This document shows, piece after piece, positions 46,886 to 58,984 of a DNA stretch of 64,000 nt (position 1 is the stretch's first letter; each line of letters begins with the position of its first letter). The notes below the pieces were generated by a model. That model searched no databases and was not told the DNA's origin. It saw nothing but the letters and a program-made list of their open reading frames with translations. The DNA comes from Diphasiastrum complanatum. Taxonomy: Eukaryota > Streptophyta > Lycopodiopsida > Lycopodiales > Lycopodiaceae. A program made the position numbers and the translations under genes. The stretch covers positions 59,518,975 through 59,582,974 of the forward strand of contig CM055100.1 in NCBI GenBank assembly GCA_029204225.1. The letters are read 5' to 3'.

Positions 46886-46897
46886 GCTCTGATACCA
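46886..46897 (-). promoter_or_regulatory. primer binding site of the minus-strand LTR element
   Basis: Minus strand TGGTATCAGAGC lies one base inside the LTR end TTTACA, complementary to initiator Met tRNA. It fixes the orientation of the element. Confidence 0.9.
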
Positions 46898-46898
46898 A

Positions 46899-47045
46899 TG
46901 TAAAGACCATAAGGGATAACCCCCTAAGATGAGAATAGGAGAACATAATAAGAGAGACTATGGAACCAAACCGCCCAACCAATCCTAGATGGATATAGGC
47001 CAACATATGGAGTATCCAGGTCCTTAACCGAATATGGCCATAACA
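46899..47045 (-). repeat. right (5') LTR of the minus-strand element
   Basis: 147 bp from TGTAAAGACC to CCATAACA. It matches the left LTR at both ends but lacks about 350 bp of its middle. The TSD CCAGG follows at 47046. Confidence 0.85.
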
Positions 47046-47050
47046 CCAGG

Positions 47051-47795
47051 ACTCAAATTTTCAAAGGACCAGTCTCCCCAAACAATTCATGAGAAGCAGC
47101 AGGATGCGTGCGTATCCTTACCATTCTATTATAGGATCTCTTATGTGTGCCATAATCTGTACCAGGCCAGTTATAGCTTTTGTAGTCAGCTCTCTCAGTC
47201 AGTTTATGACTAATCCTGGTATAACACATTGGAAGGCTCTTATCAGAGTCATGAGATATCTTTGAGCTACTATGGACTTTTGCATTTGTTATGGAGCAGT
47301 TGGCAACGACAAACTCAATTTCCTCAGTGGTTACACAGATGCGAGTTGGGCAGGAGATATAGACACCCATAAATCTACTTTCGGATTTACATTCTTCCTC
47401 AATAGTGGTCCAATTTCCTGGAACACTCTCAAGCAATCTTCGATAGCTCTATCTTCTACTAAATCAGAGTATATCGCAGCCTCTCAAGCTACAAAGGTTG
47501 AGAAACTTAGTCTCAGATATCGGTCTGAATCAATATGCTCCGACGACATTATTTTGTGATAATCAAAGTGCCATCGCTTTATCATCCAATCCTAGATTTC
47601 ATTCTAGGAGTAAGCACATTGAACTGAAGTATTATTTCGTCAGAAGCAAAGTTCTCAACGAAGAGGTCAGATTGCAGCGTTGTAGAACGCAAGATATGAC
47701 AGCAGATATTTTTACTAAAGCATTAAGTTTGGAGTCACACACAAGATTCTGTGTAGAACTAAGTTTGAAGGTCAAGGCATTTAAGGATTCAGATT
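47051..47795 (+). pseudogene. host copia element, RT end and RNase H
   Basis: Completes the Pol begun at 5880 and 18576. It reads TRPVIAFVVSSLSQFMTNPG, an open run 47272-47559 with LSGYTDASWAGDIDTHKSTF and SWNTLKQSSIALSSTKSEYI, a frame change near 47500, then LFCDNQSAIALSSNPRFHSR, SKHIELKYYFVR and MTADIFTKAL, with TAA at 47796-47798. RNase H removes the RNA template after reverse transcription; this copy is broken. Confidence 0.9.
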
Positions 47796-48830
47796 AAGGA
47801 GGAGTGTTGGATTACTCTCCTTATTACCAATCGTCTAATCAGTTTTAATCTTCATCCATTGTTTATCTAGTTGTACGGATTTTCTCGTGTCTTACAAGTG
47901 TTTTTACACAGTCTGCAGAATTACACGGAGTTTACGACAGTGTCGCATTTTTTGCCTGACAGAAATCTCGTGAAAAATGCAGTGTCGTCTTTTTCGCATT
48001 TTTCGTCTGTCAGGAATCTCGTGCAAATATGCAAAGTCGCATTTTTGCTTTTTTTAAAGAGCCTCAAATGTTGAGAAAATGACTCTGGCAAAGTGTGGGG
48101 CAACCCTAACTGAGACTTAAGGGCACCTTCGTCTTTTTTGCTTTTTTGTGAAAAACCTGACAGTGTCGCCTGTGGTTGTTTTAGTTCATTTATGCAGACA
48201 GAACGTTTACGGCCAATTTCACTGCTTATCAGCAATCAATGACAAGGATCGGATGGATGCTAGCGGATCACCAGCCAATTGGAGATATTAATTGATGACC
48301 TAATTTCTTAGTATAAATAGTTGTTCATATTCATACAGATTAATTCATTGAAAATCAGAATTATCAGAAGCGTTTGAATAGTTAGCTCTCTCTCTCGAGC
48401 CTACGATCTTGAACACTCCTGAGCATTCTAGCTCACTTCTTAAAGTTGTTTTAGAGATTGCTATTGCGCTACTGCTCATCACCACTGCGCATTAATTCAG
48501 ACTTTCATTTTAGCCGCTCAGAGATAGCATAAAGTACACGGCTTCAATCTGCAACTTATTGTACTCATTTACTTATGTTTCGTTTTGAATCAATACTACT
48601 CTTTATTGCGTTCAGTTTCGTCTCAGAATGTATGCATTTATGTATTTCTTCGCAACTAATTATTTGTCTGATAATCTTCAATGCTTAATTGTTTGGCTAC
48701 ATAATCACTGTAGTACTGACGATTTCAAAGTTAGTTACTATAAGTTCAAACATGATTTCAATCACTATTGTTTTGTTTGAAATTGATAGGCGTAGTCATG
48801 CATTGAAAAGATGAAAATAGTTTATTCCGC
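47796..48830 (+). repeat. polypurine tract and 3' LTR of the host copia (end uncertain)
   Basis: AAGGAGGAG (47796-47804) leads into TGTTGGATTACTC at 47805, a normal copia LTR start. TATAAATAG at 48312 is a likely TATA element. Without a partner LTR the 3' end cannot be fixed; the next element begins by about 48900. Confidence 0.7.
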
Positions 48831-48924
48831 CATGCACAAAAGGTTTTCTTTCTAGACACATGACTTATTTTCATTTGTTTCTTTTCGAGCTAGACCTATC
48901 TTCTGCATACCACTTTTCGACAGG

Positions 48925-49383
48925 GCATCCTTGAAAGATGATTGCAAGAGCGTCTCGGGAGGATGCACAATAGCAGCTGATGCAGCTGTGATATGGGTCA
49001 GCAAGAAGCAGACCATAACTGCGCAATCATCTTGCGAAGTAGAGTATGTTGCAGCAGCCAAAATGGCGAACGAGCTTACATGGCTCAAGCAATTCCTTGA
49101 CGAACTAGGAGAGAACTCCAACAAGCCGCTGCTACTGTTCATGGATAACACATCCGCCATTTATCTGACAAAGGATCCAGTGTTTCATTCCAGGACGAAA
49201 CACATTGCTATCAGATATCATCTAATAAGAGATCTAGTTGAGAAAGACAGGCTGAAGACCGAATTTGTTCCAACAAAGCAGATAGTGGCTGATATCTTCA
49301 CAAAGCCTCTTGACAAGACAATTTTTGAGAAGCAATGTGCAAGCCCTTGGAAAAAAAAAATACAAGCTTTGAGAGAGAGCTGA
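48925..49383 (+). pseudogene. copia RNase H fragment, same family as 825-1493
   Basis: An open 150-codon run: LKDDCKSVSGGCTIAADAAV, SKKQTITAQSSCEVEYVAAA, MDNTSAIYLTKDPVFHSRTK and VADIFTKPLD. The start is truncated within RNase H. The C-terminal QALRES corresponds to FERELKKQ in the first copy. Confidence 0.9.
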
Positions 49384-50216
49384 AAAAACTAAATTTTTTT
49401 ATTTTTCAAAGCGCCTTAGAAAATGTTTTTCTGGCCTGTCACATTTTTTGACCTTTGGAAAAAAGCGACACTGTCGGGTTTTTCGCCTCTTGAAAAAAAA
49501 AAAACGACATTGTCTCCAAATGCCTTCCAGAAAAATACGAAGGTGCCCTTGAAAATGCGACACTGCCCTTAAAATCGTGAAGGTGTCTTTTAGCAAAGTG
49601 CGAAGGTCTGTAGCGTGAAGTAACGGGCAGAAAGCGGCTGATGCACGGAGGACAGTGACAGGAAACTAGAATCAGTTTTGATTAAGCCTAATGCATTTCT
49701 TCTGATTAGAGCTTTAACTTAATTGGTTCCCTTGATAAAGGATCAACAAAGGATACAAAGAATAAGAGGATAGAGATCACAGATACAGAATAGACGTAAC
49801 TGTAAAAGTTTGAGATAGCTCTAGAGTGAATTTACAAATTAGCAGTAGCTAGTCATATTACTCGTGAGAGAGAACATCTCTCTTGCGCCAACGCGCTAAT
49901 CTGAGAAACAGACAACGCTCAAGAAAAATATTGTAAATTCAATTCTGATAATAGAAGTGATTTCCGCAATGCTCTATTCTGTAATGTGTATGATCTACAA
50001 TATTGGAATGCATGCTAGTAGTAGATAACTTTCTGCTATTGTTTTATTCAACATTATCTGTTGTTTACAAGTTTAATTTTACAACAGATCGTCAGAGACG
50101 ATCTGGGGCTTGGAAGAGAATTAGACCGTAGTCAGTAGCAGTAGCTATGGCTGCCAAGTCGGCTCTATCCGACCTTCATCTCCGGTTCAACCCTAGATCC
50201 CAACTTTCCATCAGTG
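49384..50216 (+). repeat. probable LTR between a copia Pol end and a new primer site
   Basis: Non-coding region after RNase H. It shares ATTACTCGTGAGAGAR with 2044 and ends CATCAG, immediately followed by a primer-site-like TGGTATCAGGGGGCG. An LTR bordered by Pol on one side and a primer site on the other indicates LTR-LTR recombination or a tandem element remnant. Confidence 0.55.
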
Positions 50217-50228
50217 GTATCAGGGGGC
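50217..50228 (+). promoter_or_regulatory. degenerate Met-tRNA primer binding site
   Basis: TGGTATCAGGGG, one or two bases away from TGGTATCAGAGC, right after the LTR-like end. Confidence 0.6.
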
Positions 50229-50323
50229 GATTGAGCATCCGGAACATGCACTATCAAAGGAGCACCATCTCAGATTTAACAATTTGCTAAATTTGAAGAT
50301 CGAAGTTTTTCAAGATCCACATT

Positions 50324-50695
50324 AAGGGAGAGTGTTGGAATTCATGCTCGAGCTCAATTCCATTAGGTAATGGACATCCTGGAAAACTCTGTTTATACCT
50401 ATCCTTGAAAAACACACAAAAGAGAAAGGCTCAAAAAATTTTATAGCAGAAACTCGACTCGCATTTTTCAGAATTTTCCGATATTGTATCGACTCAAAAA
50501 ATCCAAGATTTTTCGATATCCAAAAGTTAGAAGTCTATAATTTTTGCGAGACCCAAAAATCAGAATTTCTCAATACGGGATTGACTCTGGAAATCCGCAA
50601 TTTTTCGAGTCATTGTAATTTTCGAGTCAGTGTATATTTTTCAAGTCTTTTTATATCTCGAGTCTTTGTAAATTTTTATTGGAGGGGAAATCTAT
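50324..50695 (+). repeat. purine tract and LTR fragment of another element
   Basis: AAGGGAGAG (50324-50332) precedes TGTTGGAATTCATGCTCGAG at 50333, a standard 3' LTR start. The LTR is cut near 50690 by the next copia tail. It contains repeated TTTTCGAGTC and ATTTTTCGATA motifs. Confidence 0.65.
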
Positions 50696-50836
50696 TTGGA
50701 GCACATCCACACTTCATCATGTATTGCAGATTTGCTCACCAAACCTTTGGGCAGCAGTTCCTTCATCAAGCATAGGTCCAATCTTGAATTAATTCCAAGA
50801 TCAATGTTCAAATCAATATAGATAACTTTTTAGGAG
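50696..50836 (+). pseudogene. copia Pol C-terminal tail
   Basis: Reads SSCIADLLTKPLGSSSFIKH and RSNLELIPRSM, matching the last residues of the intact polyprotein ending at 14682 (ADIFTKPLG...HRSNLG). Everything upstream is missing. A purine stretch TTTTTAGGAG precedes the following LTR. Confidence 0.8.
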
Positions 50837-51260
50837 TGTTGAAAATGAAAAATCCATCTATCTTGACTATTGGGGTTTGATGGAATTTACACCATGTATG
50901 TAGGTTTTCAACCTGAAAATGCCAAATTTGGGCTAGTAGAAACTCGAGCCACAACACATGCATAATGTCCAAGTTTTCCAATGTGACATGCAAGGCATGC
51001 AAGAGTTGTTATGGACACATGCAAGTAAAATTGTACATTTGTACTTTTTAGAGATTGTCACATGTAGAAAGTAGGTAGAAGGAGGTGGATAAACATGCAT
51101 GCAAAGTGATAGGTTTCAATGTTTTGGTAGAAATTACTTTTAGAGGTGGAGAAATGAGGTTGCATGCTAGTACTACCTCAAGCTAGTACCTCTACGTATG
51201 TAAGTGAGAATCCTCACTGTTTTTCATGCTTCTTCCTATAATAGAATCTTGTGCAGGTCT
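50837..51260 (+). repeat. LTR following the copia tail (end uncertain)
   Basis: Starts TGTTGAAAATGAAAAATCC. It contains paired GCATGCAA motifs and TTCTTCCTATAATAGAATC near 51230. No partner is visible, so the end is approximate. Confidence 0.55.
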
Positions 51261-52293
51261 TCAAAGGTTGGTGATCTCTCCCTTAATGCCACTCACAAAC
51301 ATTTGTAGTCCTTCAATTATGCCACTCATGGTTGTATGGGCTAGCTCAACTTCTCTAATGGGCTCACCAATAGTAGTTAGTTGATCTCACACTCTCATTT
51401 TCCTCCATTCGTGTGGTGTTCACCTTAGTCTTCAAAAACATCATGCATGATGAATTTATGGTTTGATACTAACTTCTTAGTGCCTCCCGAGCATCTCTTG
51501 CCATAACAATATCACTAATGTGACAACTACATGATTTTGCATCAACAAATTATCAAGGATAATGCCTTATGGACTGCTTGGTTTGTCCTAAAATGCCAAA
51601 AAGAACTCAAATTTGTTGAAATGCTCCAATGTTGCTTATTAACTCTCTTAGTCAACTTAAGATTAGTAAATGGCCACACATGGTGGTTAGGAGGTGTCAT
51701 TAGCTCTATTCCAATACTCTAGAAACCTTTTTTTGAGTTATCCTCAAATAACCAGCATTTTCTGAAGATTCTCAATTTTTTGTTTATATAAAAAAACGTC
51801 ACTTTCCCTTTTCTACTTTCAAGAGACTTTTAAATTAACTCAATCGATTCTTGGAGAACTCATGCACATTACTCAAAAAGATTGAACCATTGACGCAGAG
51901 TCCAGAGTCCAATATGGTACTGGACATTATTGAATTGATAAATTTAGTAGATTCTGTATAATTCCAAAGCAAATATCCTAGGTGATGTGCTTATGATGAT
52001 CGTGAAACAAGCCACATTGTAACCATCTTCATTGGGAGAAAACCAATTATTCCCTTGCTTGTCAAGCATGGTTCCATTCCTATAGAATTAACAAATAGCT
52101 CGATGGAAGATGTGGCCATGGAGCTGCTATATGACATCAACATGTAAAATGGGTAGTATAAGTTACAAGATGGTAAAAATAAGAACAGTATATTTCTTCG
52201 CCATAACCCTGAGCTGGTCACTGCAGGATCTTCCAGCACATCATCAAAGACTGTATGGACATTCTTGGGTATGATCCGGCCATAGGTAATGGT
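51261..52293. other. no gene; 3' flank of the GT47 gene
   Basis: Only chance frames. The part next to 52294 would be 3' UTR of the minus-strand gene. Confidence 0.5.
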
Positions 52294-53643
52294 TTATGTG
52301 GAAGGATAGAGTCGAGCAGTTACTCTATTCACCACACCTTTGATCGCCAAATCGAATGCGTCTGCTGTTTTTGTGAATGAACTTTGTGGGTTGGCATAAA
52401 TAATGCTGGGAATCAATTCTGCAACAGTGGATTGCATTGCAGTCAGTTTATCCTCAGGAAGATCCAGCAGCACTTGCTTGATGCTGGTGCCATTTTTTAT
52501 TGCATCTTTGGATATGAAGATGGAGTAGCTGCTCGGATCAGCAGGCAGATGCCAGTAGTACTGTATGTAGGCGCTTTGTGTCCAGAAAAAGACCGGAATA
52601 CATCCTGCCAGAAGAGCATCAAAAGTGGAGCGCCGTGTAAAACTGTCCCCTCGGGGCTGCAAACAAAAGGTGGAGTCGAGGAATAAATCCATCACGGGTT
52701 TCGGGTGGTCGCACTTGCCGTTGGAGCAGTCCAATGCCTTGCAGCTGCCAGATTCATCGCATTGCTGCAGCAGAATCTGCCTAAAGTCGTTACTGAATTG
52801 CTTTCGAGGTCCCCCAGCGTAGCCGAAAAGATTACTCCTAGTCCTATTCCTCACGTAATCCTGCCATTGTCGAACATCTTCGTCTTGTCTGGGATGAAAG
52901 CTCGTTGGATACGGAATCCCAATATCTTGATCATCCCAAGGACTTCTTTCAATCAAAAGCCTAGTAGTGTTCTGCATCGCCTGCAGTTGCAGAAAGCTGC
53001 TTCCCCAACCCGTGTCGTCTAATCTCCGAAAATCCCATGTGATCCTCCCTATAACGAAGAAATGATCCCACCCTCCATTTCTGCGCCAATAGTACTGTCT
53101 ACTGAGCCACTCCAGCAATTGATTGCTGAGCTCATCGCGCTGTTGGACGGCATCCGGAACGAAGAGATGCCGAAACACAGCCAGTCCAGCATAGAAGGGA
53201 ACAAAGAAGGCCGTGGCAAGCTCTGGGTCATCAGTGGTACATGGATATCGCTGCAACCTGTTATGAAAAATAACCTCGGTAGCAAACTGATCTGTGGCAT
53301 ACCAGGCTTCTGAGGGAGGCCAAGGAGGATCCTTCAAGGCCACACCCATTCCAGCATTGGACAATGAAGGGCAGATCGATACCCATGGGTTGATGGTGGA
53401 GCAATTCTTGATCAAATCAGAGTTGAATTGAGTAGGGAGGTTGTACACATAGACGAGTGATCCATTGCAGGTGGATGGAGCAGCAGGCAGCTTGGGGAAA
53501 AGTGGCCAGGAGAGGAGGTGAGCTGCTGGAGGAGCCACTCGGAGGAGAGCTAGCATGAAAATCTGGAACGCTAGGAGGGAGAGGAGGAGGGGACGAGCAG
53601 CTATCGGCGACGCTGCTGCAGCTGCGCTCGTCGCCTCAGCCAT
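52294..53643 (-). CDS. GT47 xyloglucan galactosyltransferase, XLT2/MUR3-like, intact
   Basis: A single exon of 449 codons. The start is GAGCCATGG, a good plant initiation context; the stop is TAA at 52296-52294. Residues 1-16 are Ala-rich, and about 17-45 form one membrane anchor (LLLSLLAFQIFMLALLRV), so it is a type II Golgi protein. The exostosin-type domain covers about 60-420: CNGSLVYVYNLPTQFN, WYATDQFATEVIFHNR, LATAFFVPFYAGLAVFRHLF, DHFFVIGRITWDFRR, WDDQDIGIPYPTSFHP, VMDLFLDSTFCLQPRGDSFT and RRSTFDALLAGCIPVFF, the last being the nucleotide-sugar binding part of GT47. Family knowledge: these enzymes add galactose from UDP-Gal to xylosyl residues of the cell-wall polymer xyloglucan. The sequence resembles XLT2-type more than MUR3-type by its short N-terminus, but the acceptor position is inferred. 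It is the only clearly intact host gene here, with higher GC than its surroundings. Confidence 0.93.
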   Translation of the reverse strand: MAEATSAAAAASPIAARPLLLSLLAFQIFMLALLRVAPPAAHLLSWPLFPKLPAAPSTCNGSLVYVYNLPTQFNSDLIKNCSTINPWVSICPSLSNAGMGVALKDPPWPPSEAWYATDQFATEVIFHNRLQRYPCTTDDPELATAFFVPFYAGLAVFRHLFVPDAVQQRDELSNQLLEWLSRQYYWRRNGGWDHFFVIGRITWDFRRLDDTGWGSSFLQLQAMQNTTRLLIERSPWDDQDIGIPYPTSFHPRQDEDVRQWQDYVRNRTRSNLFGYAGGPRKQFSNDFRQILLQQCDESGSCKALDCSNGKCDHPKPVMDLFLDSTFCLQPRGDSFTRRSTFDALLAGCIPVFFWTQSAYIQYYWHLPADPSSYSIFISKDAIKNGTSIKQVLLDLPEDKLTAMQSTVAELIPSIIYANPQSSFTKTADAFDLAIKGVVNRVTARLYPST

Positions 53644-53889
53644 GGCTCGCCATCTCCAAAGCTCGCAGCTCGTATTTCTCTGTTTCTCTCGGTTCTCAGT
53701 TTTCTCTCTACTTCCGTATTCCCAGTTGCAATGGAAACTTCAAAGGCATCTTTCCATCTTTCACCTTTCCGCGTAACCAACCACCTCTCGCCTACACGTT
53801 AGCCTTACCAGGTCAAAATTGTCCCCATGTTACCCCTGGGCCCTCAACGACCTCCTCGCGTTTAAACTTTAAGGGCTCCGCCTCCCTCT

Positions 53890-53929
<40 letters not shown>

Positions 53930-53930
53930 C
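53644..53930 (-). promoter_or_regulatory. 5' flank of the GT47 gene with GAGA repeat
   Basis: About 250-290 bp upstream of the ATG the minus strand carries about 17 uninterrupted GA dinucleotides (53895-53928). Such GAGA tracts are frequent in plant 5' UTRs and are bound by BPC-type factors. No clear TATA box was found. Confidence 0.5.
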
Positions 53931-54927
53931 CTCCACATGGACCACTCGTGGTGTATTTTTCGTTGACACACAAAGTTGAGTCTAGGAGCAAGCTCCATGC
54001 GTTGTTCCGAAACCTCCTTGAAATTCCCTCCAATTTCTTGCATTTTTTTGAGGTTATCGGTTTTTAAAAAAATTTGCCTTTGAAATCTTGCATCTTAGAT
54101 TTTTTGTCGACAAAACATTAAAAATTTATTTTGTTGACTCATTAACCCTATGTAACCCAACTTTTATAAGGATCTACCTAGTTTTCTAAACAAAAATTTT
54201 CCATGTGGATATTGCAAACCTAAATTTTTTTGTATTTAAGTAAAGTTGTAAGTTTTTTGAAAGTAAACTCCCTGTCAATTTTTTATAAAATTGATTTTTG
54301 ATGAAAGATGCCGATTCCATTCTCAAGAGATGTTGGCTTTCTTGAACACTGCTCTATGCCATCGATGATTATGAGAGCATAAGTCAAGCCTCAAAAGTGA
54401 GAAATAACATGGGAGCAAGACAAAAAAATTTAAGTTATTCTCAAAAAAGTCCTACATTTTTTTGAAGCTTTTCAATTTTCTAAGGACTATCATGCATTTT
54501 AAAGGGGGTCTATATGCCTAGATAAAAACTTCATGATATCATTTTATGAGAAATAATGCTTCCATTTCTATACTTTGCCGACATTTCTAACACTACAATG
54601 GAGCACAATCGTATAGAGGTGATAAAGAACTATGACCTCTTTTTAGCACTAGCTTGGAGTGGATTTAGCTCCAACCCATAAAGTTAGTATGATGGCCTCT
54701 TTCCTCTTGTTGAATTTTTTTGAGATTGCATTGTTTGTTTTGGATTCATCATTTATTGCTATGCAAAAATATATATTTAAAAAAGCTGGACAACATGTAT
54801 GTAAAAAGAGAAATGGATATTAGAAGAAAACCAGAGCATCATGTATTTGGAATGGAGCTTTTGTGCAACAACCCAAGGCGGCATGTCATGTAAGATGATG
54901 TTTCAATCTACAAATTCTCTTCCATGT

Positions 54928-54975
<48 letters not shown>

Positions 54976-56688
54976 TGTACTTTTAAGGAGATTTGTCTGT
55001 TACATAAATGTATCTTGCAACAAAAATGAGCTTGTTTGCTCAGGGAACTTGCTTTGGAACAAACATGAGTTGCTGCATGATTGTTTCCCTTTTCTTTGAG
55101 CCCTCTGTGTTTAATGTAATATTGGTCTCCACATGTCCAAAGCTCGATTGAGGATGATTTCTTCTAGAAGGTCGAAGATATTTGAAGGTTTTGTTTTATG
55201 CACCTTTAATTTCTTGAGCCCTTGAAGAGGTTTACAAGTTCTATGAATCTCGTAAAATTGTAAAATTGCTCAGCCTTGAAAAAAGCGCCTTAGTTGGCAG
55301 TTGACAACTCAATAAGATGATGCTTCAAGAAGTGTTCTTCTTTTCATGGGCCTTGTGGTCTTTTTTTTGTGACCCTTGGACCATAATAACATGTGGTGCC
55401 CTCTTTTGATTAAGTCAATCAAGGTAATTGGTTTACATAATATGAGGACCTAAGGTGGTTTCAACTTTCAAGCTATGTTGGGCAGGTACATAAGTGCTCA
55501 ACGAGTACCAGCTCAACTAGTACATTAATCTACCCTATTGGTATATAATTTTGTGATACTAGATCTAATAGCCGGAACACTCCCCCTTGGTATTACCTTG
55601 TTGAACTCATAGGTCAAATACTTGACAAGGGCCAGTTTTGCACGAACCTGTATATCGATACCCGATCTTTGGACGAAATATGAATTTTGCCATGGTAGCA
55701 ATCTACTATCAAATTATTTGGGTACCTACAATTTGCATTTCAAAATAGTCATTGCATTTCCCTAATTGAATAATAACCTTTAAAAAGTGTATGAATCTCA
55801 AAGAATCTTATACAGTAATCACTGATCAGTGATCAATGATACAAGGGAGTGAGGCTGGTGAGTGGGATGAGTACAGTACCATCATTGAACTACCATTTGG
55901 GTGGACCGTGGATACCAATTTACAGCTCTTAAACCGTGATGACCAAGTCTTGTAAGCAGCTAATATTGTAATACAAGAAGAGCCGGGGTGGTTCATAGTT
56001 CATAGTTCATATCTGCATCCCGTTGGTTGACGCCACTCCCCATGTTTTAACGTTTTTTCTTTTCTTTTGCGCTCCTTTTTATAATGGATTCATTTTTGGG
56101 TTGCAATAATTGACCGGCTAAATTATTGCAGCTGCTGTTTGTTTGCTGTACCCAACGGTTGCTGCCCTTCCTCTATCTGTCTTGGGGTACATTCATGCCG
56201 TGGACCAATCAGGTGCCTTGGGACAGTGGGTACCATAGTTTTGCCCCCTGGTTTAACTGGCAGGGCCCACTGGGCCCTGGGCCCATGGCCAATAATAGAT
56301 ACATCATACAAATGTTAGCTTTCAAATGAAGGGCCACTGAAAGGACAAGTAAAAGCATTGAGCAATCATGATAATGGGTCTAGAAAAGCGTGCTGACCAG
56401 ATGTCACGTCAATTGGACCGTTTAGTCTTTAGCTGTTACGGTTACCTACTGGGCTACTTACTGCTGCCGCCTATAGAAAGGCCATGAACAAAAATGCTGG
56501 CATGCAAAATCAAAAGAAAAACAATTTCCAACCAAAAACACGATTTCTTATTGTGCTCAAAAGGTCACATATGTATTGCGTCACAGAAGATTAAAAAACT
56601 CAATTTTGGGTGCTGGATTGGTAATGCTGCATGCATAATCTCTAATTAGCAATGACCTGAAGTGTTTTTGTTCTCTCAAAAGTATCTG
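53931..56688. other. no gene; AT-rich with a (CT)n tract and a decayed hAT-like relative
   Basis: A CT repeat runs at 54929-54971. Sequence 54250-54360 (ATGCCGATTCCATTCT, then GTTGGCTTTCTTGAAC) parallels 61490-61600 inside the hAT-like element, suggesting an old copy of that family. At 56581-56688 the minus strand is open (LLREQKHFRSLLIRDYACSI) up to the foldback element and could be the other half of the gene interrupted at 61979. Confidence 0.45.
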
Positions 56689-56995
56689 ATTTGATTGTTC
56701 ATTATGTACAAAAGTACAAGAGACAAAAGAGATACACCTTGGTCCTTTGTCCTCCACCAGAAAACAACATAACATAAAACTTAAAACTTAAAAGAGTGAT
56801 TAAAAAGAAGAACTCTAAATGCAAATAGGTTGTTGTGTGAATTTTGAAACATAGCTATTAGCATAAGACTTCATGAGTCAAACCCTCAAAACTCTAGAGT
56901 CTAAGGCTTTCTTGCCTTTGAAATTCCGGGCTCTAGCAAAGAGTGGTACAATGTGCCAAGCTTTTTTCCTTCAATAAGTGGTGATTAGGTGAGGA

Positions 56996-57733
56996 TGTAA
57001 GGACGAGTGTTGGGCGAATTTCAAAATTTTTGATACCAGTCGGGTCAAGGTATTGCAGTTTTTTAGAAAATGTAATATCAGTAGGGTATCAATATAAAGA
57101 GGTATAGGAGTTGTAGACTGGTATAGACCAGGCTGGTATCACAAGGGTGATACCACCCGGTTATCAACCAGGGTATCAACATGTACGAATTGCTATAAAT
57201 ACACTTTTTAAAGTGTAATATCATAATTTAAAATATAAAAAATCTGAGATATAAAAAAAATACTAAAAATAGTACTATTATTGATACCACGGCAAAAATC
57301 CACAAAATCTCCCCAACCTGGGTATCAACATGAATAGTAAATTAGTTAATACTGGGTGTCCGGTTCTAGACCCTGATATTAGAAGTCATATACCAGTCGG
57401 GTCGGTTTTTTAATACCATGTTGATACCCATTATTGATACCAACCGTGACCCTATTTTTATGCGCGTGCACACAAAAGTGCACATAAAACCCTTGGTCAC
57501 TTGACAAGACATAACATGTCATCAAATGATTGAAATTTCAATCTTTCAATTGTACATGGAACTAGACTTGACTGTTCATTGTATTATTGGAAAACTTAAT
57601 TTTTTTCTCTCTCAATTGATGGCAATCTGCCCCCAAAAAACGTCAATTTTTAGCACTTTCAATGTGATTGTGCTTATCCTTGAAGAGTGTTGGCCACCAA
57701 AAACTGGGAGGAAGTATATACCCACCCAACATT
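56996..57733. mobile_element. 738-bp insertion in the left arm, GGTATCA-rich
   Basis: Flanked by GGTGAGGA on both sides (56988-56995 and 57734-57741); the uninterrupted right arm has GGTGAGGACC once (as its complement at about 60886), so this is an 8-bp TSD, hAT-like. The interior has many GATACCA/TGGTATC motifs in both orientations, which would fold extensively. Terminal inverted repeats are weak. Confidence 0.6.
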
Positions 57734-58984
57734 GGTGAGGACCTCCTTTCCTCTCACTTTAGATCTAGCATGGAATTCATTTTCAAAGGGTCGAACATTC
57801 TCTATCAAAAAATCAAGGTGACTAAAAAAAGGGGTAGAATATTGTTTCTTCACGAGTTGAGCAACTCATACAAGTCTTCTAGAAATGGCCTTTGAATAGG
57901 ATTTGTTGTATAACCCTACTCACAGAGACTTCACTTGTTTTTTCTTTCTTGTTTTTGTCACATGTAGGGAGGGCAATTCACTTCACATCTATTGTATAAC
58001 CACACTATTTATTAATACTGGAATTTAATCTAACTCCTACTCATCCCAACAGCCCTTCTTCCTTCTTTGATTTTTACTCTCTCAACTGAAACCTGCAAAA
58101 AATGAACTGTTTTTCCAACAGTTTGCATTTTTGAACTAATTGTCGTTACAGTCTGCATATTTACTCAGGTTTTTCAACAGGCGAAAAACCTGACACCCGA
58201 CATTGTCGCCATTTTTCCAATTAAGTGTTTAGTGACACTAATGCTAAACTGGTTTTTAGTCCATTTAGGCACTTCCAAAAATGCGACAGTATTTTATCAA
58301 TTTACCCTTGGATAAGAAATACCCTTAGGATTGAGGGAATGTGCCTTTAGATTAATTTATTGGTGTCTTTGGATGAGGTCAAGTCGGTGTATATGCCTTG
58401 GTTGGAGGTATGAAACCTAGTGAGGTGTTACAAAGTCATTGATATGATGCTTCAAAGAAATGTTTATTGCCATGTTCAATCCGTCAATCAGCTTCAAGAT
58501 CAATGAGCTTCAAGTGAATGCTATGGCAACAACCTGTCCTAAAAATTAAGAAAGAAAGAGAAGCCTGTAAACTCCCATGCAATGTCATCATCTGTGCCAA
58601 ATTCCAAGCTTAAATCTGTTCTTGAAAGAAAGGAACCATAGCCTCTTTTCTAAAAGAAGAGAGTTCAGCAAGGTGCTGCAGCAGCAACTTTCATCTGCAT
58701 GGTTAAAGCTGTTAATCTCAAAGTTTCAAAGAGTTCAATGATACTCATCAAGATCCAGAAGCATTCTGGACAAGTTTTTTTTATGCTGATTTTCACTTCT
58801 TCTTTTTGACAGACCATTGGACAAGCTTATGAAGACATGCAAATGCAAAATTAGAGGCTACTTCAACAAATTTTAGAGAGGGATGACTACAATACAAAGG
58901 CAATACCTTGTATTTTATTCAATATTTTTGAGATTGTGTGAAGGACCAGAGTGCATTTACTATTCATAACAGACCAACAGTTAT

